Shown here piece by piece: positions 1-8,053 of a stretch of DNA of 64,000 nucleotides. The stretch comes from Lysobacter sp. Root916 (lineage in GTDB: Bacteria > Pseudomonadota > Gammaproteobacteria > Xanthomonadales > Xanthomonadaceae). The position numbers and the translations under genes are program-made. Within the stretch, counting starts at the first letter, position 1, and the number at the start of each line of letters is the position of its first letter. A model generated the notes under the pieces. The model had not been told where the DNA came from and ran no database searches. It saw nothing but the letters and a program-made list of their open reading frames with translations. The stretch spans positions 438,327 through 502,326 of the forward strand of contig NZ_LMJF01000013.1 in assembly GCF_001429785.1 (NCBI RefSeq), given 5' to 3'.

Positions 1-1
1 C

Positions 2-289
2 GCGTACTCGCAGCGTCGTCTGGAGGAGTACCGCGCCGGCACCACCACCCAGCGCGATCCGCACCTGTTCAACGTGATGGCGGGCGTGGCCAAGAACCTC
101 AGCGACGAGGAAATCGGCGCGCTGTCCAGCTACCTGCAGGGCCTGCACGACCGCGCCGAGGACTTCGCCGCGGCCGATGCGCCGGCCGCTCCGGCCGCCG
201 CGGCGCCCGCCGCAGCACCAGCGCCGGCCGTGCCCGCTCCGGCGGCGCCGGCCAAGGACGACGCGGCCAAGCCGGCCGCCGGCGCCTGA
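2..289 (+). CDS. Cytochrome c4-like protein, C-terminal part (5' end outside window)
   Basis: Only the last 95 codons are present. The readable part runs from an EEYRAGTTTQRDPHLFN stretch into AKNLSDEEIGALSSYLQGL, the usual C-terminal helix of a class I diheme cytochrome c (c4 type), where the last helix packs on the second heme. No CxxCH motif lies in the window, so the heme sites must be upstream. The protein ends in about 45 residues of Ala/Pro-rich tail, longer than typical c4 proteins. Cytochromes c4 are periplasmic electron carriers to terminal oxidases, and often lie beside dsbA genes in Xanthomonadaceae, as here. Single-domain cytochrome c cannot be excluded. Confidence 0.75.
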   Translation, partial: AYSQRRLEEYRAGTTTQRDPHLFNVMAGVAKNLSDEEIGALSSYLQGLHDRAEDFAAADAPAAPAAAAPAAAPAPAVPAPAAPAKDDAAKPAAGA

Positions 290-326
290 GCCCAGGGCAC
301 GCGGCACCCGCCGCGTCCCGCCCCTA

Positions 327-355
327 AACGCCGGCCCCTGGCCGGCGTTTTCGTT
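327..355 (+). terminator. Rho-independent terminator after the cytochrome gene
   Basis: A perfect 10-bp stem, AACGCCGGCC (327-336) and GGCCGGCGTT (340-349), encloses a CCT loop and is followed by a T-rich tail. It lies 38 bases past the cytochrome stop and before the first DsbA-like gene. Confidence 0.85.
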
Positions 356-449
356 TGTGCGCGACCGCATACGGCCGCCGCGATTTCTTTTATCGTGGGC
401 GCCGATGCGGCCCACCCGGGCCGGCCACGATCCGGCCCGGAGCCGACCC

Positions 450-1262
450 ATGCCCCAGACCCGCCTTGCCCTGCTCCTGATCGCGCTGCTGAGCCTGGGC
501 GCCTGCAAGCCCGAGGCCGCGCCCGCGCAGTCCGCCGCGACGCCGGCCCCCGCAACCGCCGCCGAACCCGCGGTCGAAGGCGAACCGGCGGTGTCGGCCG
601 AAGCCGCAGCCGCGGCCGCCGCGCCCACCGACGCCGCCGCGTCCCCGGCCCCGGCAAGCCCGCCACCCCCTGCGCCCGCCGAGAGCGGTTTGGTCAAAGG
701 CACCGACTACGAACTGATCGAGGGCGGCCAGCCGTTCGTGCCGGTGCCCGGCAAGATCGAGGTGGTCGAGGTGTTCGGCTACGTCTGCCCCGCCTGCGCG
801 CAGTTTCAGCCCCTGGTCAACGCCTGGAAGGCCAAGCAGGGCGCGGACGTGCACCTGACCTATGTGCCGGCGCCGTTCGGCCCGGAGTGGGACCCTTACG
901 CCCGCGCCTACTACGTCGCCGATTCGATGGGCCTGGTCGCACGCAGCCACGACGCTCTGATCCGTGCCATCCACCTCGAGCAGAGCATGCCCGGCGAAGG
1001 CGACAAGCCCGACGATGCCGCGATCGGCCGCTTCTACGGCCGCTACGGCGCCAATCCGCAGCAATTCGTGGCGGCCATGAACAGCTTCGCCACCATCGCC
1101 AAGGTCAACCGTGGCAAGCAATTCATGATGCGCAGCGGCGTCAGCCAGACCCCGACCTTGATCGTTAACGGAAAATACCGGGTGATCGGCACCAGTTTCG
1201 AGGACATGCTGCGCATTACCGACACTTTAGTTGCGCAGGAGCGCGCCGCGCGCCCGCGTTGA
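450..1262 (+). CDS. DsbA-like thiol:disulfide oxidoreductase, lipoprotein, CPAC active site
   Basis: 270 residues. The N-terminus is a lipoprotein signal with lipobox LGAC (cysteine near residue 19), then about 60 residues of Ala/Pro-rich linker, then a thioredoxin-fold domain with an inserted helical region as in DsbA. The active site is CPAC at residues 113-116, and the cis-proline opposite it is near residue 235 (SQTPTL). DsbA proteins oxidise cysteine pairs of exported proteins. CPAC rather than CPHC should change the redox potential and may indicate a specialised role. The start is the ATG directly before the lipoprotein signal; longer in-frame openings upstream have no signal. It is the first of three tandem paralogs and the most divergent. 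Confidence 0.88.
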   Translation: MPQTRLALLLIALLSLGACKPEAAPAQSAATPAPATAAEPAVEGEPAVSAEAAAAAAAPTDAAASPAPASPPPPAPAESGLVKGTDYELIEGGQPFVPVPGKIEVVEVFGYVCPACAQFQPLVNAWKAKQGADVHLTYVPAPFGPEWDPYARAYYVADSMGLVARSHDALIRAIHLEQSMPGEGDKPDDAAIGRFYGRYGANPQQFVAAMNSFATIAKVNRGKQFMMRSGVSQTPTLIVNGKYRVIGTSFEDMLRITDTLVAQERAARPR

Positions 1263-1325
1263 CCCCCGCCACGGCGCCGGAACTTCCGCCCGCGACGCCG
1301 GTCACACCCGATACTCCTGGTTCGA

Positions 1326-1363
1326 GACGCCGGCCGTTATGCTTAACGCCGGCGTCTTTTTTT
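1326..1363 (+). terminator. Rho-independent terminator between first and second DsbA-like genes
   Basis: GACGCCGGC (1326-1334) pairs with GCCGGCGTC (1348-1356), extended inside by GTTA/TAAC with one bulge, and is followed by seven T. It separates transcription of the first and second paralogs. Confidence 0.9.
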
Positions 1364-1420
1364 GTCCGGACGCCGCCGCTGACGCGGCCCACCCCCGCCC
1401 GATCGCCGCGAGACCCTGCG

Positions 1421-2107
1421 ATGACCCCACGCACTACGCCGTCCCGACTGTTCACGACCCTCGCCACCCTGGCCCTGAGCGCGCTGCTGCCGCTGGCCGC
1501 GTCGGCCGCCGGCAAGAGCGCCGCGCCGGCGCTGGAAGCGGGCCGCGATTACGAGCTGATCGAAGGCGGCCGCCCCTACGCGCCGGTGCCCGGCAAGATC
1601 GAGGTGGTCGAGGTGTTCGGCTACACCTGCCCGCATTGCGCGCACGCGCAGCCGGCGATCGACGCCTGGAAGGCCAAGCTGCCCAAGGACGTGAGCTTCG
1701 TACCGGTGGCCGCGCCGTTCGGCGGCTATTGGCAGCCCTACGCCAAGGCCTATTACACCGCCCAGTCCATGGGCCTGGTCGCCAAGACCCACGAGGCCGT
1801 GTTCAAGGCCCTGCACGAAGAGCGCAGCCTGCCGATCAGCAATGCGTCCTCGCAGGAGATCGCGAGCTTCTACGCGCGCTACGGCGCCGACGCCGACAAG
1901 TTCGCCGCGGCCATGGACAGCAAGCCGATCGAGGCCAAGCTCGAGGCCACGCGCGACTTCCTGACCCGCAGCGGCGTCGAAGGCACGCCGACCTTCATCG
2001 TCGCCGGCAAGTACCGTGTGACCGGCGGCAACAGCCTCGAGGACGTGCTGCGCATCACCGACCAGTTGGTCGCGCAGGAACGCAACCGCGGCAAGAGCAA
2101 GCGTTGA
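1421..2107 (+). CDS. dsbA: DsbA-like thiol:disulfide oxidoreductase, periplasmic, CPHC active site
   Basis: 228 residues. A Sec signal peptide (about residues 1-29, ending ASAAG) is followed by the DsbA thioredoxin-like domain. The CPHC active site at residues 70-73 matches classical DsbA, and GVEGTPTFIV carries the cis-proline. There is no lipobox, so the product should be soluble in the periplasm, unlike its two neighbours. It shares long identical stretches with the third copy around the active site, such as VEVFGYTCPHCA and PVAAPFGGYW, showing recent common ancestry. It is the best candidate for the general DsbA of the cell. A terminator hairpin precedes it, so it probably has its own promoter. 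Confidence 0.9.
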   Translation: MTPRTTPSRLFTTLATLALSALLPLAASAAGKSAAPALEAGRDYELIEGGRPYAPVPGKIEVVEVFGYTCPHCAHAQPAIDAWKAKLPKDVSFVPVAAPFGGYWQPYAKAYYTAQSMGLVAKTHEAVFKALHEERSLPISNASSQEIASFYARYGADADKFAAAMDSKPIEAKLEATRDFLTRSGVEGTPTFIVAGKYRVTGGNSLEDVLRITDQLVAQERNRGKSKR

Positions 2108-2257
2108 TGCGCGACGGCCGTCCGCGCCGCCTCGCCTACACTCCGCGTTCAGCGCGCCGGCCGTTATCCTGACGGCCGACGCATCCCCCGGTGTCGCGAC
2201 GGTTCCACCGCGCGCGCGCCGCCAATCCGATCCGACCGTTTTGTGGAGATTCGATCC

Positions 2258-3127
2258 ATGACCCCGCGCCTGGCCCCGTCGCACCGCTACCCCATCCTGT
2301 TCGCCGCGCTGTTCGCGCTGGCCGCCTGCACCCAGCAGCAGGAGGCCGCCGCTCCCGCCGCCGACACCGCCGCCGCGCCCAGCGCCGCCGCCAGCCCGGC
2401 CAACGCGGTGCCGACGCCGACCGCCGAAGCCGCGCCGGCCGCCGCCGAGATCGCACCGGCCGCGGTCGCCACGCCGCCCAGCGGCCCCGCGCCGGTCGCG
2501 GGCACCGACTACGTCGAGATCCCGGGCGGCACGCCGTACGCGCCCAGCGCCGGCAAGATCGAAGTGGTCGAAGTGTTCGGTTACACCTGCCCGCATTGCG
2601 CCGAGTTCGAACCGCTGGTCGTGTCCTGGCGCGGCAAGCAGACCGCCGACGTCAATTTCGTCCCGGTCGCCGCACCGTTCGGCGGCTACTGGGTGCCCTA
2701 CGCCAAGGCCTTCTACACCGCCGAGTCGATGGGTCTGGTCGGCCGTAGCCACGAGGCCATGTTCCGCGCCGTGCACCTGGATCGCAGCCTGCCGGTCAAC
2801 GGCGTCAAGCCGGTCGACTTCGCCGAGTTCTACGCCAAGTTCGGCGCCAACAAGCAGCAGTTCGAAAGCACCTACGCCAGCTTCGCGATCGACGCCAAGC
2901 TCAAGCGCGCCGAAACCTTCCTGACCCGCAGCGGCGTCGAGTCCACGCCCAACATCGTGGTCGACGGCAAGTACCGCGTGATCGGCAAGAATTTCGAGGA
3001 CATGCTGCGCATCACCGACCACCTGGTCGCGCAGGAACGCGCCAAACGCGCCGGCGGCGGCGCCGCTCCGGCCGCCGAAGGCAACGCTCCGGCCACCACC
3101 GGCCCGGCCGCGGCTGCCGCGCAGTAA
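2258..3127 (+). CDS. dsbA: DsbA-like thiol:disulfide oxidoreductase, lipoprotein, CPHC active site
   Basis: 289 residues. The lipoprotein signal has lipobox LAAC, followed by about 70 residues of Ala/Pro-rich linker that could reach away from the membrane. The DsbA-like domain has CPHC at residues 111-114 and ESTPNIVV for the cis-proline strand. A second low-complexity tail of about 30 residues closes the protein. The ATG at 2258 is preferred over an in-frame GTG at 2243 because GGAG at 2245-2248 is at proper distance and the lipoprotein signal begins there. It is the third tandem paralog; the membrane-anchored form may serve a different substrate set from the soluble copy. Confidence 0.9.
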   Translation: MTPRLAPSHRYPILFAALFALAACTQQQEAAAPAADTAAAPSAAASPANAVPTPTAEAAPAAAEIAPAAVATPPSGPAPVAGTDYVEIPGGTPYAPSAGKIEVVEVFGYTCPHCAEFEPLVVSWRGKQTADVNFVPVAAPFGGYWVPYAKAFYTAESMGLVGRSHEAMFRAVHLDRSLPVNGVKPVDFAEFYAKFGANKQQFESTYASFAIDAKLKRAETFLTRSGVESTPNIVVDGKYRVIGKNFEDMLRITDHLVAQERAKRAGGGAAPAAEGNAPATTGPAAAAAQ

Positions 3128-3134
3128 TTCGTTC

Positions 3135-3911
3135 ATGGACCCGGCCGGTATGGATACGCGCCGACGACTGCGCCTGCTTAGCGCCAATATCCAGGCCGGG
3201 TCCAGCACGCGCCGCTACAGCGATTACGCGACCCGCAGCTGGTCGCACGTGCTGCCCGCCGGCAACAAGCGCGGCAGCCTCGACACCATCGCCCAGTTGG
3301 CCGGCGAGCACGACATCGTCGGCCTCAACGAAAGCGACCCGGGCAGCCTGCGTTCGGGCTTCACCAACCAGACCCACTACCTGGCCCAGCGCGCCGGCTT
3401 CGACTATTGGAGCCACCAGCCCAATCGCCGGGTCGGCAGCGTCGCCTCCAGCGCCAACGGCCTGCTCAGCAAGTTGGAACCGCGCGAAGTCATCGACCAT
3501 CCGCTGCCCGGCCGGGTCAAGGGCCGCGGCGTGCTGATGGCGCACTTCGGCGATCACGACGACGCGCTCACCGTCGCGGTCGCGCACCTGTCGCTAGGCG
3601 CGGGCTCGCGCGCCTCCCAGCTGGCCTTCATCGCCGAACTGCTGCACGACCACCCGCACGCGGTACTGATGGGCGATTTCAATTGCTCGATCGACCAACC
3701 GGAAATGCGCACGCTGTTCCAGCGCACGCGCCTGCAGCCGCCGGAAGCGGCGCTGCCGACCTTCCCCAGCTGGCGCCCGCAACGCGCGATCGACCACATC
3801 CTGATCGGCGACGGCCTGAGCTGTTCGTCGGCGCGCGCCGTGCCGGCCGCGCAGTCCGATCATCTGGCGCTGTCGCTGGAACTGGAAGTACCGGATCACG
3901 CGCTGCGCTGA
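3135..3911 (+). CDS. Endonuclease/exonuclease/phosphatase-family protein
   Basis: 258 residues, starting 8 bases after the third DsbA-like gene, so probably co-transcribed. Family motifs are in order: LLSANIQ with the metal-binding Asn near the N-terminus, GLNESD for the metal-binding acidic residue, GDFN at residues 180-183 with catalytic Asp and Asn, and SDHLAL near the C-terminus with the Asp-His pair. These identify the fold of DNase I, exonuclease III and sphingomyelinase; the substrate (DNA, phospholipid or phosphate ester) cannot be told from sequence. There is no signal peptide, so it is likely cytoplasmic. Methionine 6 (ATG at 3150) is an alternative start. Confidence 0.8.
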   Translation: MDPAGMDTRRRLRLLSANIQAGSSTRRYSDYATRSWSHVLPAGNKRGSLDTIAQLAGEHDIVGLNESDPGSLRSGFTNQTHYLAQRAGFDYWSHQPNRRVGSVASSANGLLSKLEPREVIDHPLPGRVKGRGVLMAHFGDHDDALTVAVAHLSLGAGSRASQLAFIAELLHDHPHAVLMGDFNCSIDQPEMRTLFQRTRLQPPEAALPTFPSWRPQRAIDHILIGDGLSCSSARAVPAAQSDHLALSLELEVPDHALR

Positions 3912-3925
3912 GCGTGGCGCCGGCC

Positions 3926-4945
3926 TCAACGCCGCACGTGGTAGCCGTCCTGGGCGACGAAGGCCCGCACGTCCTGGGCGTCGAACAGGGCGAAGTCGCC
4001 CGGCACCGAGTGTTTGAGGCAGGCCGCGCCCCAACCGAACAGCAAACTGTCCTGCGCATCCAGGCCGGCCAGCGCGCCATGCAGCACGCCGGCGGCGAAG
4101 GCGTCGCCGGTGCCGATGCGGTCGACGATCGCGCTGAGTTCGCACACCGGCGTGCGCGCGGCGGTGCCGTCGCGATCCAGCGACCGGGCCGACAGCGATT
4201 GGCGGTCGACGCTGTGCTGCACGCGCACGGTGCTGGCCACGCGCTGCAGTTGCGGGAAGGCGGCGAAGGCCGCGCGCGCGGCGGCGGCGAAGCGCGCCTC
4301 GGCATCCTCGCTCGCGGGCTCGACGCCCAAAGCGATGGCGATGTCGCGGTGGTCGGCGAAGATCCAGTCGGCCTGCGCCATCAATTCGCGCAGGAGGGCG
4401 GCGGCGTCGCCGTTCCAAGCCTGCCACAACTTGCCGCGGAAGTTGCCGTCGAAGCTCACCCGCACGCCGGCGCGGCGCGCCGCGCGCGCGGCCGCGATCG
4501 CGGTATCGGCGCAGGCCTGGCCCAGGGCCGGGGTCACGCCGGACAGGTGCAGCCACTGCGCGTCTAGCAACAGCGCCGGCCAGTCGTAGGCCTGCGCATC
4601 CGCGCGCGCGAACGCCGAATCGGCGCGGTCGTAGAGCACGCTGCTGGGCCGGTGACCGGCGCCGGTTTCCAGGAAGTACAGGCCCATGCGTCCGGGCCCG
4701 GCTTGCAGCGCGCGGGTGTCGACGCCGTGGCGGCGCAGCTCGGCGACGGCCGCGGCGCCCAGGGCGTTGTCGGCGATCCGGCCGACCACCGCCGCCTCGT
4801 GGCCGTAGCGGGCCAGGGCCACGGCCACGTTGGCTTCCGCGCCGCCGACGTGGACCTGCAGCGCCGGCGACTGCAGCAGGCGCTCGTGGCCGGGCGCCCC
4901 CAGGCGCAGCAGCACTTCGCCGAAACACACTATGCGTTGACTCAT
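3926..4945 (-). CDS. kdgK: 2-dehydro-3-deoxygluconokinase (PfkB-type sugar kinase)
   Basis: 339 residues of the PfkB/ribokinase family. The N-terminal ribokinase signature (GGAEANVAVALARYG) and the C-terminal signature GTGDAF (residues 278-283, Asp281 the catalytic base) are both present. KdgK phosphorylates 2-keto-3-deoxygluconate to the 6-phosphate, linking pectin breakdown to the Entner-Doudoroff pathway. Sequence alone fits several PfkB sugar kinases; the KDG assignment rests on the DGNFRGKLW region typical of KDG kinases and on the pectin genes alongside. The start is the ATG preceded by GGGAGGCGG. It diverges from the TonB-dependent receptor, sharing a 190-bp control region. Confidence 0.85.
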   Translation of the reverse strand: MSQRIVCFGEVLLRLGAPGHERLLQSPALQVHVGGAEANVAVALARYGHEAAVVGRIADNALGAAAVAELRRHGVDTRALQAGPGRMGLYFLETGAGHRPSSVLYDRADSAFARADAQAYDWPALLLDAQWLHLSGVTPALGQACADTAIAAARAARRAGVRVSFDGNFRGKLWQAWNGDAAALLRELMAQADWIFADHRDIAIALGVEPASEDAEARFAAAARAAFAAFPQLQRVASTVRVQHSVDRQSLSARSLDRDGTAARTPVCELSAIVDRIGTGDAFAAGVLHGALAGLDAQDSLLFGWGAACLKHSVPGDFALFDAQDVRAFVAQDGYHVRR

Positions 4946-5041
4946 TCCGCCTCCCAGCCCCGGGCCGATCCGCCCCTTGTATGGCCTTTTGCGCACCGCA
5001 GCATGATGTTGGCCCGAGCTTTTGCTAGGGTTTTGACCAGC

Positions 5042-5101
5042 GGTGTCATTTTGCCGTCCGGGACACCATAGCAAGCGCTACAAGCTAGTCAATAAGCGCT
5101 T
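5042..5101. promoter_or_regulatory. Control region between kdgK and the receptor gene, with repeated AAGCGCT
   Basis: The divergent intergenic region holds GGTGTC (5042-5047) facing GACACC (5062-5067), and two copies of AAGCGCT at 5073-5079 and 5094-5100, exactly 21 bases apart (two helical turns). The second copy lies in the 8-bp palindrome AAGCGCTT. Such symmetric, turn-phased sites are typical of LacI- or GntR-type repressors. Which protein binds is unknown. Confidence 0.5.
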
Positions 5102-5135
5102 TACAGCCGTCGGACCACTTTGGGAGGGGATCCTG

Positions 5136-7952
5136 ATGCAATCGCAACGCGCGGCAAAAAAGACACCGGTTACCGTTCTGGCAGGCGCCATCGCCCTGGC
5201 GCTGCAGATGGCGCCGGCGGTCGGGTTCGCGCAACAGGCCGCGGCGCCGTCCGCGGCCACGCCGCCGCAAGACAGCAGCACCGCCGCAACCGCCAGCGAC
5301 GAGGCCAAGGACCTGGAAGGGGTCACCGTCACCGGCTTCCGCGGCAGCCTGGAGCGGGCCTTGGACATCAAGCGCGGCGAAGTCGGCGTGGTCGACGCCA
5401 TCGTCGCGGAGGACATCGCCGACTTTCCCGATCTGAACCTGGCCGAATCGCTACAGCGCATTCCGGGCGTGTCGATCGCGCGCGATGCCGGCGAAGGCCG
5501 GCAGATCTCGGTGCGCGGCCTGGGCCCCGACTTCACCCGCGTGCGCATCAACGGCATGGAGGCGCTGACCACCACCGGCGGCACCGACAGCTCCGGCGGC
5601 GCCAATCGCGGCCGCGGCTTCGACTTCAACGTGTTCGCCTCGGAGCTGTTCAACAGCCTCAAGGTGCGCAAGACCGCGTCGGCCGAAGTGGAAGAAGGCT
5701 CGCTGGGCGCGACCGTCGATCTGCAGACCGCACGCCCGTTCGACTACGACGGTTTCACCTTCGTCGCCGGCGGCCAGGTCGGCTACAACGACCTGTCCGG
5801 CGACACCGATCCGCGCGCTTCGGCGCTGATCAGCAACACCTGGGGCGACGGCCGCTTCGGCGCGCTGTTGTCGGTGGCCTACACCGACCGCCGCCTGGTC
5901 GAGGAAGGCCACAGCACGGTGCGCTGGGACAACGGCCCCAGCAGCGGCGGCTTCAGCGCGGCCTCGCCGTTCGCGGCCGCGCGCGGCGCCGGCGTGTTCC
6001 ATCCGCGCATTCCGCGCTACGGCGTGCTCGAACACGACCAGCAGCGCCTGGGCGTGACCGGCGCGCTGCAATGGAAGGTCAGCGACCGCACCGATGTCGG
6101 CCTGGACCTGCTGTACGCCAAGTTCGACGCCACCCGCACCGAGAACTTCATCGAAGCGGTGTCGTTCAGCCGCACCGGCACCGGCAAGCCGCAGACCGTG
6201 GTGCTGGACGGTCAAGTCGACGCCAACGGCAACCTGGTCTACGGCCGCTTCAACAACGTCGACGTGCGTTCGGAAGCGCGTTACGACGAGCTCAGCACCA
6301 AGTTCACCCAGTTCAGTTTCTACGCCGACCACGAGCTCACCGACGACGTCAAACTGCACGCCCAAGTCGGCCGCGCCAAGTCCGAGTTCGACAACCCGAT
6401 CCAGACCACGATCACCCTGGATCGCCAGAACGTGCAGGGTTACAGCTACGACTACCGCGGCAACGATCGCCTGCCGGTGATCGACAACGGTTTCGACGTC
6501 ACCGATCCCAGCCAGTGGACCTTCGTCAACGGCATTTCCGAGGTCCGTCTGCGTCCGCAGTTCGCCAGCAACACCTACGACACCGCCCAGCTCGACTTCG
6601 CCTGGAACCTCGCGCCCTCGTTCAAGCTCAAGGGCGGCGCGCAGTTCAAGGAGTACACCTTCCAAAGCCGGGAGTTCCGCCGCGCCTCGGAGCTGGTCAC
6701 GCCGGCGCTGCCGGCCGGCACCACCCTGGCCGATCTGACCTCGCTGATCGGCCTGGAGAACACCCGGGTCGGCTCGGGCAACGATTCGGTCTGGCTGATC
6801 CCGGACATCGACGCCTTCAACCGCGTGTTCGGCCTGTACAGCAACACCGGCATCTTCAGCGTCAGCGACAAGGTCGCCGCGGTACTGGGCAACAACCGCA
6901 GCGTCACCGAGCGCGACCAGGGTTTCTACCTGCAAGGCGACTTCAACACCCAGATCGGCTCGATCCCGATCAGCGGCAACATCGGCGTGCGCCAGGTCGA
7001 CACCAAGCAGACCTCGACCGGCTACGCCATCGTCGGCGGCGTGCCGGTGCAGACCACGGTGCAGCGCAGCTACGACGACACCCTGCCGTCCTTGAATCTG
7101 GTCGCCGACCTCACCCCGGATTTCCTGGTCCGCTTCGGCGCGGCCAAGGTGATGTCGCGTCCGGGCCTGGGCAATCTCACCCCCGGCGTCACCGTCAACG
7201 TCAGCGGCGGCGCGCGCACGGTCAACGGCGGCAATCCGCTGCTGGAACCGTTCCGCGCCAAGACCTACGACCTGAGCTTCGAGTGGTACTTCGCCGACGA
7301 GGCGCTGCTGGGCCTGGGGTTGTTCTACAAGGACATCGACACCTTCGTGCAGACCTCGCGCGAAACCCGTCCGTACAACACCTCGGGCCTGCCCGACAGC
7401 CTGCTCGCGGGCACCGGCGCGCAGCCCACCGACGATTTCCAGTTCAACATCCCGGTCAACACGCCCGGCGGCAGCCTGCAGGGTTTCGAAGTCAGCTATC
7501 AACAGCCCTTCACCTTCCTGCCGGAAGGGTTCTGGCAGGACTTCGGCGTGCAGCTCAACTACACCTACGTCGATTCCAAGATCCAGTACGTGACCTCGAC
7601 CGGCGCGTCGTCGCTGAAGACCGACCTGGTCGGCCTGTCCAAGAACGCCTACAACGCCACGCTCTACTACGAAGGCGAGCGTTTCGGCGCGCGCGTGTCG
7701 GCGTCCTATCGCGACGACTACCTGACCACGGTGCCGGGCCGCAACAACAACGACGTCGAAGGCACCAAGGCCACCACCACCCTCGACATGTCGGCGTCGT
7801 GGAAGCTCAACGACCGCATCGAGCTGACGCTTGAAGGCCTGAATCTCACCGACGAGTACAACGACCAGTGGGTGGATTCGGTCGGCGACCGCGCCTCGGT
7901 CTACCACCACACCGGCCGCCAGTACTTCCTGGGCATTCGCTACAAGCTGTGA
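5136..7952 (+). CDS. TonB-dependent outer-membrane receptor of the pectin locus
   Basis: 938 residues. A signal peptide (to about residue 34, GFAQQ) is followed by a linker and LEGVTVTGFRGSL, the conserved start of the plug seen in Xanthomonadaceae carbohydrate-type TonB receptors. The plug contains SLQRIPGVSIARD and VRGLGPDFTRVRING. The rest is a barrel ending in aromatic/hydrophobic residues (YFLGIRYKL), the outer-membrane insertion signal. It probably takes up oligogalacturonides, inferred only from its position between kdgK and pectinesterase. The start is ATG after GGGAGGGG; an upstream in-frame ATG lacks a signal peptide. A strong terminator follows. The candidate operator lies inside its signal-peptide codons. 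Confidence 0.88.
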   Translation: MQSQRAAKKTPVTVLAGAIALALQMAPAVGFAQQAAAPSAATPPQDSSTAATASDEAKDLEGVTVTGFRGSLERALDIKRGEVGVVDAIVAEDIADFPDLNLAESLQRIPGVSIARDAGEGRQISVRGLGPDFTRVRINGMEALTTTGGTDSSGGANRGRGFDFNVFASELFNSLKVRKTASAEVEEGSLGATVDLQTARPFDYDGFTFVAGGQVGYNDLSGDTDPRASALISNTWGDGRFGALLSVAYTDRRLVEEGHSTVRWDNGPSSGGFSAASPFAAARGAGVFHPRIPRYGVLEHDQQRLGVTGALQWKVSDRTDVGLDLLYAKFDATRTENFIEAVSFSRTGTGKPQTVVLDGQVDANGNLVYGRFNNVDVRSEARYDELSTKFTQFSFYADHELTDDVKLHAQVGRAKSEFDNPIQTTITLDRQNVQGYSYDYRGNDRLPVIDNGFDVTDPSQWTFVNGISEVRLRPQFASNTYDTAQLDFAWNLAPSFKLKGGAQFKEYTFQSREFRRASELVTPALPAGTTLADLTSLIGLENTRVGSGNDSVWLIPDIDAFNRVFGLYSNTGIFSVSDKVAAVLGNNRSVTERDQGFYLQGDFNTQIGSIPISGNIGVRQVDTKQTSTGYAIVGGVPVQTTVQRSYDDTLPSLNLVADLTPDFLVRFGAAKVMSRPGLGNLTPGVTVNVSGGARTVNGGNPLLEPFRAKTYDLSFEWYFADEALLGLGLFYKDIDTFVQTSRETRPYNTSGLPDSLLAGTGAQPTDDFQFNIPVNTPGGSLQGFEVSYQQPFTFLPEGFWQDFGVQLNYTYVDSKIQYVTSTGASSLKTDLVGLSKNAYNATLYYEGERFGARVSASYRDDYLTTVPGRNNNDVEGTKATTTLDMSASWKLNDRIELTLEGLNLTDEYNDQWVDSVGDRASVYHHTGRQYFLGIRYKL
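5162..5174. promoter_or_regulatory. Candidate operator GACACCGGTTACC within the receptor's signal-peptide codons
   Basis: The 13-mer is identical to part of the site in front of kduI (16413-16426) and matches the site at 11387-11400 except for one base. It encodes part of Lys-Thr-Pro-Val-Thr, so chance is possible, but an exact 13-mer match inside one pathway locus supports regulation by the local LacI protein. Confidence 0.45.
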
Positions 7953-7980
7953 GGTCCGCAGCGCCGCACTAGTTGCACCC

Positions 7981-8041
7981 GCGCCGCGCGGGTGCGGAGC
8001 CGCCGCCCTCGACGGTTCCGCACCTCGCGGCGCTTTTTTTT
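7981..8041 (+). terminator. Strong rho-independent terminator after the receptor
   Basis: A long stem formed by 7981-8002 and 8013-8033 is followed by eight T (8034-8041). The Shine-Dalgarno sequence of the pectinesterase (TGGAG, 8041-8045) begins at the last T of the tail, so read-through transcripts would carry the ribosome site right after the hairpin. Confidence 0.9.
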
Positions 8042-8053
8042 GGAGCGCATCGC

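Noticed and set aside
2157-2182. Terminator before the third DsbA-like gene
   Set aside because: The GCCGGCCGTTA palindrome resembles the terminator at 1326 but has mismatches and no T run, so it is noted only as a related palindrome.
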